Source: Amyloporia xantha
Lineage: Eukaryota > Basidiomycota > Agaricomycetes > Polyporales > Adustoporiaceae
Direction of reading: 5' to 3'
DNA: 64,000 nucleotides
Assembly (NCBI GenBank): GCA_036971615.1
Contig: JAYKKR010000003.1
Span: 1,302,001 to 1,366,000 of the forward strand
Shown: positions 56,909 to 64,000 of the stretch, piece by piece
Layout: every line of letters begins with the position of its first letter
Numbering within the stretch: the first letter of the stretch is position 1
Notes under the pieces: generated by a model
Database searches by the model: none
The model's input: only the letters and a program-made list of their open reading frames with translations
What the model was told of the DNA's origin: nothing
Position numbers and translations under genes: made by a program

Positions 56909-58534
56909 ATGACGACCTGCGTCGGACTTTCCATGGACGGTGACCTGATGCCCAGGTTCACCAGCGACATACCGGAAGATATCCAAGTGCTTCCAGCGGG
57001 CACGTCAAACGAGATAATTCGCGAATTGATTTCGCTCAGATCGGGAGACTTCGAACGTCGCTTGCTGCGGCTGAAGCTGTTTCATAACGCCACGCTCCCT
57101 GTGAACGGACTCCCCAGTGAGCTGTTGTCTGAGATATTCTGCGTTGCCAAATTGTTTGGTCGCAAAATGGATTGGATTGGACTCACCCATGTTTGTCATC
57201 ATTGGCGAGACGTGGCGCTCTCAACACCCCACCTGTGGACCACGATTTCAATGGAGAACGGACTTCCGTTTGTACGCACATGTCTGCAGCGTTCCGGTGA
57301 TGCTCCGATTGCCTTCACATCTCGTTCGTACACGGAAAGCATCCAGCCCCTGGTGAATGTCATCCAACCGCATATTCATAGGATGTGTGCTTTGAAGCTC
57401 TGGGCATTATCAGCATCTGCCGCCGAAGCGTTCATCCCCTACTTAAAAGAACCAATGCCCTACCTGGAGGACCTCGCCCTACACGTCCATTCCGGCCACA
57501 TGCAGCCTTCACCTCATCACTTGACCCTCACTAGTGGCCAGGTTCCACATCTTCGGTCTCTCTCTCTGAAGAGAATTAATATCGCGTCGATTTCCGTAGG
57601 GACGATGGCACTTGTCCTATTGGAACTGTGCGACGTCCTCGGCACATTACCGACACCCGCAGGAACGCTTCTTAACCTACTGGATAATTGCCATGGCCTT
57701 GAAGTCCTGACAATATCCGAACGAGGTCATCAACTCCCAGGGAAAACTCCACTTGATGGGCGCATGACGCACTCCGTTTCCCTTCCCAAACTTCGAATAA
57801 TGAAGCTCTCCGCTCATTCTTCCATCATATCCGGTCTACTCTCGTGCTTGACGATCCCGAACGACACACGACTTGAAGTTACATGTACGGTTGACGTCAT
57901 TGGTGCCGTCCATGGTCCCATTTCCACTGCCTTCCCCCACGGGATAGCTGGCCTGCTGAATTTGGAGGCAATTAGCTCGCTCTACCTTTTCGTGTCGTCC
58001 AACATTTTTAGGATCCGGGCATGCGATGAGGGCGTACTTTCGACTAAGAAACTAGACATGGAGTTTGATTGCGACCCACCGATAGACATGTCCAGTCTGC
58101 TTCCGCGCGCGTTGCACGAGCTTGCGCAAGTGTTTGCTTCATCGGCCGTAACGGACCTACAAATATCTGGCGATTACGGCTTCCTTACCAGTCGAGATTG
58201 GCGAGAGGCTCTGGCCCACTTTCCAGGAATAGAACGGCTCGAAATCGGATCGCGGGGCAATGCGAACGCATTGTTCCAGAGCCTTCGTACCCCTCTAGAT
58301 GATGCGTTCACGTCAGATGGATTGCTCTGTCCACAATTGAGGAAGCTTCATATCAGCGGAGTAACGCTAGATGAGGAAACGGTCGAGTTGATGTTTACTG
58401 TTGTCGTCTACCGCATATCGCAGGGGCGACAATTGGAGACCCTTGCTCTCACGAATACTTCCTGCAAGGAGCACTTCAAGAATGACTACGTAAAGTCCGT
58501 GGCGTCGACGGTCGCGACTTTCGTTCACACTTGA
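56909..58534 (+). CDS. F-box protein with LRR-like region, intronless
   Basis: A single exon of 541 residues of the large basidiomycete F-box family. A short coiled coil (FERRLLRLKLFHN) precedes the F-box: LPVNGLPSELLSEIF, then WIGLTHVCHHWRDVALSTPHLW. The C-terminal part has irregular leucine-rich repeats (VPHLRSLSLKRI, GLEVLTISERG, CPQLRKLHISGV). It is unrelated in its C-terminal half to the tandem pair at 32-38 kb. Start 56909 is the first ATG; 56933 is possible. It is presumed to be an SCF adaptor with unknown substrate. Confidence 0.8.
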   Translation: MTTCVGLSMDGDLMPRFTSDIPEDIQVLPAGTSNEIIRELISLRSGDFERRLLRLKLFHNATLPVNGLPSELLSEIFCVAKLFGRKMDWIGLTHVCHHWRDVALSTPHLWTTISMENGLPFVRTCLQRSGDAPIAFTSRSYTESIQPLVNVIQPHIHRMCALKLWALSASAAEAFIPYLKEPMPYLEDLALHVHSGHMQPSPHHLTLTSGQVPHLRSLSLKRINIASISVGTMALVLLELCDVLGTLPTPAGTLLNLLDNCHGLEVLTISERGHQLPGKTPLDGRMTHSVSLPKLRIMKLSAHSSIISGLLSCLTIPNDTRLEVTCTVDVIGAVHGPISTAFPHGIAGLLNLEAISSLYLFVSSNIFRIRACDEGVLSTKKLDMEFDCDPPIDMSSLLPRALHELAQVFASSAVTDLQISGDYGFLTSRDWREALAHFPGIERLEIGSRGNANALFQSLRTPLDDAFTSDGLLCPQLRKLHISGVTLDEETVELMFTVVVYRISQGRQLETLALTNTSCKEHFKNDYVKSVASTVATFVHT

Positions 58535-59070
58535 GCCACCTTCCTGTGAGAGGTAATGTCCATTTTGCGTTCTCTGTTGTCAGTTTTCGGTGTCTTACTC
58601 ACCTTCCCTGACTTGTGGTAGGAATAACAACAAAATGTCGGCATGCCAACAAGATCGCAGCTTGAAAAAAGGATCCATAGACGAGGATGAACGTAGAATA
58701 TAGACTATCACATGTATCTGACATACCACTCAAAATCAGCTTCTTGTTATGTTTAGTAGGCACCAGGGTCACCGTACGCACCGTATACTAGGAGAGATCG
58801 TGCGCACTTGAGACATGATTGGGAGAAGGACACAACAATCGACATATGAGAAATCGAGAGCAGAGGACCATAGCAGCAGATATAAATAAGTAAATCACAG
58901 CTCGTGAGGAAAACATGTCAATGTCACACGAGGCTCGTCGTTGGGAACGCAGATCAGATTGGTCGAAGGAGTAACCACTCTCCCACTCTCCTCCTGACTC
59001 GTGCCAAAGGAGCGAGAGCAGGTCTTGCATCTAATTGCATCTGAAGAAAACCCTAATCTCATAACTGCAG
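58535..59070. other. Intergenic region between convergent genes
   Basis: About 535 bp, no ORF with family features. Confidence 0.4.
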
Positions 59071-60111
59071 CTAATATTCGTCGCCTGGAGCGACGGAAGA
59101 CTCGGATTTAGGGGTCGCAGTGACTGGAACTACCTCCGCAGGCAAACCAGCTTCCACCCATGCAGCATAGCCGCCAATGATATCTGTCGCATTCAGCATT
59201 CCCAGGTCATGTAATGATGCCGCAGCGAGAGAGGAGGTGTAGCCCTCCTGGCAGAATATAATCACTCGGAGATCGAAGCGATTTGCGACCGGCAGCCGGT
59301 GGGCACAGCGCGGGTCAAAACGCCATTCAAGAACATTTCGCTCGACGATAAGAGATCCTTGGATACCCCCCATGGCACGGCGCTGCGTCTCGGGGCGTAT
59401 GTCCACCAATACGACAGGCCACGGACTCGCGGTGTCGTGCAGTTCGTCAAATGCGTGTTGTGGAGTGATGCGTTCCAGGCGGGCGCGTGCATCCGAAAGG
59501 AGCTGATCTACGCTGCGTGACCCAGGGGGCGGGATAAGGGGGTCCATGAGATTGCGTGTTGCCTTTCGCACGACGTCCCATAAAGCTGCTTCGTCGAATG
59601 AGGATGCACAGAGCCCGCGTGCAGCACCGATCCATAAGCCCCTTCCGACAAAATGTGCAAGGGTTATACGGCCAAGCAACTTGGAGCTGATTAGAAGACC
59701 GGCCCGCTGCACGAAGTCATCTGAGGAGCCGCAGAACAGGAGGGGACTCGGCTCTTCGGGCAGTGCGCTAGGGGATACAACGGCAAATAAGAAACTTCGA
59801 GTGGCGAGGGCGAGCTTGACGGCAGAAGCGACCAGGTTCAAGAAACGCTCGTCCGCCGTATGGGACAGTGTCATGATCACGCCGACTTGGCTGCCATCGA
59901 CAACCTCGGCCTTGCGAATCGCACGGAGAGCGACGCTTTGGGCTGCCTGTTCACGGACGTCATCCAATGTGCGTTGGTGTCCTGTTTCGATATGAGTGTC
60001 CTCCTCTACTATGCGAAGCGGCACGGCAACCGAGTGTCTGTTGATGACCTGTCCATAGCTGAGAGTTGAAGAACTTGTAGACGAGGCGTCTTCGTCCATA
60101 GCCGACGACAT
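59071..60111 (-). CDS. Two-part protein with C-terminal rhodanese domain
   Basis: A single exon of 346 residues. The C-terminal part (about 217-325) is a rhodanese fold: VVLVDIRPETQRRAMGGI, RVIIFCQEGYTSSLAA with active-site Cys287, and DIIGGYAAWVEAGLP, so sulfur transfer or a related Cys chemistry is likely. The N-terminal part (about 55-150) has alternating strands and helices (VGVIMTLSHTADERFLNLV, RSFLFAVVSPSALP, LLFCGSSDDFVQRAGLLIS). It loosely recalls the C-terminal domain of alanyl-tRNA synthetase, but I am not sure. Confidence 0.72.
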   Translation of the reverse strand: MSSAMDEDASSTSSSTLSYGQVINRHSVAVPLRIVEEDTHIETGHQRTLDDVREQAAQSVALRAIRKAEVVDGSQVGVIMTLSHTADERFLNLVASAVKLALATRSFLFAVVSPSALPEEPSPLLFCGSSDDFVQRAGLLISSKLLGRITLAHFVGRGLWIGAARGLCASSFDEAALWDVVRKATRNLMDPLIPPPGSRSVDQLLSDARARLERITPQHAFDELHDTASPWPVVLVDIRPETQRRAMGGIQGSLIVERNVLEWRFDPRCAHRLPVANRFDLRVIIFCQEGYTSSLAAASLHDLGMLNATDIIGGYAAWVEAGLPAEVVPVTATPKSESSVAPGDEY

Positions 60112-60934
60112 GAGAATGAATAGCGAGCACTGGCAACGATGCTGTATTTCTGCCGCGAATTTGCTGCTTAAGTAGGCGACCCTTGCTATCTCAGCAATCG
60201 ATCAAGATTTGATTTTGACCAAGGTCAAAGCTACTTACCACTACTGGTGGAAGCAGCTCGACTCAAGTGTTCAAGCTTAACACGCTGAAAACTCGACAGC
60301 TCGAGTGCCAGCGGCCTGGGAAAGAATAATTAGCGGGTGGTAGTGTCTCATCCAAAGACTGGCTGGTTCCTCAGTCACGGCAGAACTCACTGGTTCGCGT
60401 CCGAGTCGCGATATCGACACCGTTGAATTCCAGACTGACACACGGGCACGCGTCACTGCAGGCTCAGTGCTGGTCTGCCTGGGAAGAGCAGGACGAACGA
60501 TTGACAAGATATGGAACTGCCTCATCTGGGGGCTAAATTTGTAGCCTCTCTGTGAGCGGATTCAGTATACTGTTCAAGATATGACGAAATCGACCGCGCG
60601 TGAACGTGGGATGAACGTAGATAGGTTTGAAATTTGTGAAATTCGTATGATGTTTGCACATACTTAGTTCACGTGAAGGCTTGCAGTTGAGCCTCTTGAA
60701 TGCTAGCAGCTAATAGTCCGCGGGACAAGGATATTCGTGTCCAGGTTCGACACGAATGAGCTCACGCGTCAACGGTTTACATAAATCCGTACATGAGTTA
60801 CATATCCTTACTAGTAAATCCACTCTAAATTATGAAGCAAATCAACGTTCATTGCTAGAGGCATCACATGCCACAAAGTCCACAATATTCTGACAGAGGG
60901 ATGCCCAAAGTTCAGCAGGCAAAGTATAAGTACA
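60112..60934. other. Intergenic region, no gene recognised
   Basis: About 820 bp. A 60277-60525 minus-strand ORF shows no family features. It should hold the promoter of the rhodanese gene. Confidence 0.4.
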
Positions 60935-63028
60935 TCAGCCATGACTCGGACGTTCCGAGCGTCTGGCCATGGCAAGTTGTCGTTCCTGAGCCTTCAGGGC
61001 CTGCAATCTCTGCTCAATTCCCCCACCACGCGGCAGCTCACGTACCGCATCAGAGGCAAGCGCTCCGAACATCGTTGGACTCCCGACGAACAGATCGACG
61101 CTCATGTCCCTCTGGCTCCAGCTATGCGACACGATTTCTTGGACCTTGTCGAGCGCCGCGTGTCGCGCTTTGTGCCTTTCGGCTGAAGTTTGACGGCCCG
61201 GGGAAAGGCTCGTTGCTGGGGACAGTGTGTATAGATCAGCATCCTCTTCAGGACGAGGGGCTATAGATGTGTCCCAGGATTGTGACTCCCCCAGTGTTTT
61301 CTTGAGGCGGTGTCTGTAAGGAGAAGTTCGGGAGGACGAGGGAAAGGGGAGCAAGGGTGGCTCTTTCTTAGTATGAAGCTTGTTGCCTTGCTTCGAGGAT
61401 GAAGCTGCCTTCGTAGCTGATTCCAGCAACCGTTTCTCATTCGCAGCAGGCAAGCGCAAGTCCAGAGCAGGCATTCCTCCAAAGTCTGGAGGCACAGCCC
61501 CGAAGAACAGCATAGATTCCAGGGGCGGCGACATGATACGCGGAGGGCTGGAGGGGAGAATCGACGAATCGACCCGTGTCATCGCAGGCGGTGGGGCTAC
61601 GGAGGTTGACGTGCGTGAGGCTGCCGGCGTGGAGAACGGGCTGCCCCTCTTTTGTGCAACACTCCTGCGAGCAGGCATCGAAGTGTACGTATCGCTGGGC
61701 GTTTCTTTATTGGAGGAGGACGACCAAGGTGAGAGCCAAGTCCACGAAGAATCTTCATTCGCGGGATTGTGACCACTAGGGCAATCCTGTCCAGATTCCC
61801 TTGATGCCCTGTACTCGCATTGGCGTGCAGCCAGAGCATCGGCTTCGGTATCTTCTTCGATGATTCTGAACCCAGGACCAGACTGGAGTGGCGATTCATC
61901 GCCAGCGCTGCGAGTGGCAGAGTTAGTCCTAGCAGGTGTCGCCATGGGGTGCCTAGACGCCTCAGCAAGATCATCCACGTTCAAATCCGAGTCGTTCCTT
62001 TTGTGCCCGTGCCTGTGGCTCATCCGTCGCGTAGGTGAATGGTCAACGGCAGCCTGATTGACCTCCAAGTCAGGTTCGTCCGGTACCGTCTCTAACGGTC
62101 GACGGAGCGTCCCGAATTTCAACCTTTCGAGAATCCCGCGTCGGATTGACTTGTGTCGCAAAGTATCGTAGAGCACGTCATCTCCCTCATCGGGTATGGC
62201 ACCAGGAGACAAGAGTGCAGCGGTGAAACGATTGCCGGACGGTTGTCTCTCCACGCTGCTGCTCGCCGTAGCCATGGGGGATGGATCGTCCAGGAAAGGA
62301 TCGTCTTCTCCAGAATAGAGCCGCTCGCTGCCACTTGGAGTATGCGAAGATCCTCGGCGTGCCTCTGCGTTCCGCAACACAGCCTGATAACCGAGTTGAG
62401 AGCCGTATGGGCGGGTCGACGCTGATATCGCGCGGCCCAAGAAATCGGAATGAACCGAACGCGTGCTCGTGTGCCCAAATGAAGCCGTCTCTTGTGTCAG
62501 AGCTTGCATATCTTCGGTTCCAGTTTCCGAAGGAGGCAAGTAACAAGGGCCAGGTTCAAGGGATAGCTCACGCGCGTGTCGACGTTCCAGTCGACGAGAG
62601 AAACAACGGAGGATGAACCAGGTAGAAAGAGCACCTGCGATTATGCCGAGGATGGCAAAGAGCGGAGCAAGATACGCTACATTGAATGAAGAGGTGTGTG
62701 CAATGCTTTTACTCGTGTTATGCGAGGAGCTAGAGTTGGCCGGAGGCAAGGCTGTTATATGGATGATGGAGGAGACTGTTGTTCCCGGTGTAGCAGAGAC
62801 CGCAGGACGAATGACCGTCTGTAGAGATGTGGTCGAGCTTCCAATAGCAGTCGCAGTAACGGAGGCACCTGCGATGATGTTTGAGAAGCTAGTCGCCTGA
62901 GCTGTAGAACTAGCACCCCAAGAAGGATACGGCCACCAATCGAAGCTGGATGTCGAGGTCATGGGGGATAACAAGGTTGCGACTTGTCTGACGGCATGGT
63001 GGTCATCAGCCGTGAAAGAAGCCGACAT
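60935..63028 (-). CDS. Single-pass membrane protein with Ser/Thr-rich outer part and long cytoplasmic tail
   Basis: A single exon of 697 residues. Residues 1-115 are Ser/Thr/Ala-rich and likely O-glycosylated. One transmembrane helix lies at about 117-140 (AYLAPLFAILGIIAGALSTW) with a basic stop-transfer R-x5-R-x2-R. The tail of about 550 residues is Ser/Pro/Arg-rich and disordered, ending in an Arg/Gln-rich helix (GIEQRLQALKAQERQLAMARR). The plan resembles fungal cell-wall sensors (Wsc/Mid2-like), but no WSC domain is present and no clear signal peptide is visible. A later in-frame Met (residue 23) is an alternative start. Confidence 0.7.
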   Translation of the reverse strand: MSASFTADDHHAVRQVATLLSPMTSTSSFDWWPYPSWGASSTAQATSFSNIIAGASVTATAIGSSTTSLQTVIRPAVSATPGTTVSSIIHITALPPANSSSSHNTSKSIAHTSSFNVAYLAPLFAILGIIAGALSTWFILRCFSRRLERRHARELSLEPGPCYLPPSETGTEDMQALTQETASFGHTSTRSVHSDFLGRAISASTRPYGSQLGYQAVLRNAEARRGSSHTPSGSERLYSGEDDPFLDDPSPMATASSSVERQPSGNRFTAALLSPGAIPDEGDDVLYDTLRHKSIRRGILERLKFGTLRRPLETVPDEPDLEVNQAAVDHSPTRRMSHRHGHKRNDSDLNVDDLAEASRHPMATPARTNSATRSAGDESPLQSGPGFRIIEEDTEADALAARQCEYRASRESGQDCPSGHNPANEDSSWTWLSPWSSSSNKETPSDTYTSMPARRSVAQKRGSPFSTPAASRTSTSVAPPPAMTRVDSSILPSSPPRIMSPPLESMLFFGAVPPDFGGMPALDLRLPAANEKRLLESATKAASSSKQGNKLHTKKEPPLLPFPSSSRTSPYRHRLKKTLGESQSWDTSIAPRPEEDADLYTLSPATSLSPGRQTSAERHKARHAALDKVQEIVSHSWSQRDMSVDLFVGSPTMFGALASDAVRELPRGGGIEQRLQALKAQERQLAMARRSERPSHG

Positions 63029-63779
63029 GTCCTCAACCGACCGTTAGCCGGCAGATGTTTGGGTAAAATGGGGTCAACAGAGGCAAGAATCGTTCCGACA
63101 GCGGTAGCCAACACCACGATAGTTCTGACTTCCGCTACGCCGATGGCCAGCTCGGTAGTTTCCTGCCTTGACTTGGTGGACAAATTTCTGTACAGTAGTA
63201 TCTGAAACCGCGACTGCAGTGCGTTGAGGAGTCCTACCTGTCGATATGTTTCCAGAGCAGACAACCGCAGCCAAAGGTCTCTCATCCAATCCTTTCACAT
63301 GAGAAATAGCTGGTATATCAGGAGGGGGGATGGCTGACATTAGGACACTGACCGTCGCACGTTGCAATTGCGGTTGACATGAAGTAGGACGTAGGAATGG
63401 ACTAGAATTACCGCAAGGAATGATAACATACAGCCATTTGAGGAGGAAAACGTATTGGCAGATCTCTGATAAAGCGTGCAAGTTCGAAGTCGAAGGAGCA
63501 GAATGCATAAAAGCAAGATGCTAGGCCAGGCCTGAGGCATACACGTCCTGGTGGTTGTGGCGGAGGCAGAGATCCAATTCATATGTTTGCCGACGGATTC
63601 GGAAGCGCATCCACCCTACAGATTTCACTATTTCTACTACTATATTATCATCGGCATGACATAAAATTATCTGCGATAATTTCATGAGTACTACAGTCAC
63701 TTCTTCTGGAACGTGATGGTGTAGTGTCGAGGCGATCTTGATTTTGTTTGAAGACTCTGTGGTCAACGTTATGTCGGAG
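63029..63779. other. Intergenic region, no gene recognised
   Basis: About 750 bp upstream of the membrane-protein gene. Minus-strand ORFs here (63074-63508) might be leader exons but have no support. Confidence 0.35.
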
Positions 63780-64000
63780 ATTTCCAGACTGGTTTGCAAT
63801 GGTTTGTAATGGCACTCAACGTCTAAGCGTTTTCGGCTCGATTGCAATTCATCACAATCACTGTGACGCCGTTGCAATGCCATTGCAATGCCATTGTAAT
63901 GACCGTGATGACTTTATAAGGCAATTGTAATGGAAATTCGTGCTCAAAATGAGTCACAATGTCACTCAATGTTATCGCAATATTTCGAGATTGCAATTGA
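63780..64000. repeat. CAATG/CATTG-rich short repeats at the window edge
   Basis: Repeated phrases TTGCAATGG, TTGTAATGG, TTGCAATGCCA (twice in direct tandem near 63873-63894), ATTGTAATG and ATTGCAATT. The density stands out from the preceding sequence, and the repeats run to the end of the window. Confidence 0.5.

Noticed and set aside
1..64000. CRISPR arrays, tRNA or rRNA genes
   Set aside because: No regularly spaced short repeats of CRISPR type. No cloverleaf or rRNA segment was recognised by eye.

Overview
The window is genomic DNA of a filamentous basidiomycete, probably an Agaricomycete. Genes are broken by many 45-65 nt GT-AG introns. The gene content fits: expanded F-box families, a fungal GABA/amino-acid permease, a ferric reductase, a mushroom-type sesquiterpene synthase relative, a Zn2Cys6 regulator, and Ty3/Gypsy retroelements of basidiomycete type. 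I cannot name the species.

Layout. (1) 1-8.8 kb: an unrecognised accessory module of three spliced genes. They encode a coiled-coil/RG-rich acidic protein (+), a protein with a Zn2Cys6-like cysteine cluster and a long coiled coil (-), and a small protein with repeated P-[IV]-D-L motifs (+). A 166-bp tandem repeat follows. The whole stretch is packed with the CpG palindrome GTCGCGAC and its TCGCG/CGCGA halves, in exons, introns and repeats alike. (2) 8.8-22.05 kb: a minus-strand Ty3/Gypsy element (RE-A) with identical 331-bp direct repeats at both ends. Its gag, protease and integrase are frameshifted, and its integrase is cut twice by related TIR elements (10813-12455 and 12581-15270). Plus-strand genes lie antisense at both ends. 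RE-A itself sits inside the gag of another retroelement (RE-B, 22.05-23.0 kb). (3) 23-64 kb: host genes. In order: an LSH/DDM1/Irc5-type SNF2 ATPase, a ferric reductase, an F-box gene, a senescence-domain gene, a second copy of that F-box gene, an amino-acid permease, a terpene synthase homologue lacking both metal-binding motifs, a Gpi13/PIG-O ethanolamine phosphotransferase, a Zn2Cys6/fungal_trans regulator, a Dpb4/POLE3 histone-fold subunit, an MFS transporter, a third F-box protein, a rhodanese-domain protein and a single-pass membrane protein.

How the parts relate. The host genes are mostly independent housekeeping or transport genes, not an operon or an obvious cluster. The terpene synthase homologue has no P450 or oxidoreductase neighbours. 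The most unusual part is the first 8.8 kb. Palindrome-saturated DNA next to genes for a putative DNA-binding protein and a motif-repeat adaptor suggests a mobile element with its own DNA-recognition or anti-silencing system. This is inference.

Limits. Exon boundaries were assigned by eye from GT/AG sites, frame continuity and family conservation. Several single-base frameshifts lie at homopolymers, one of them in a host gene, so some apparent breaks may be assembly errors.
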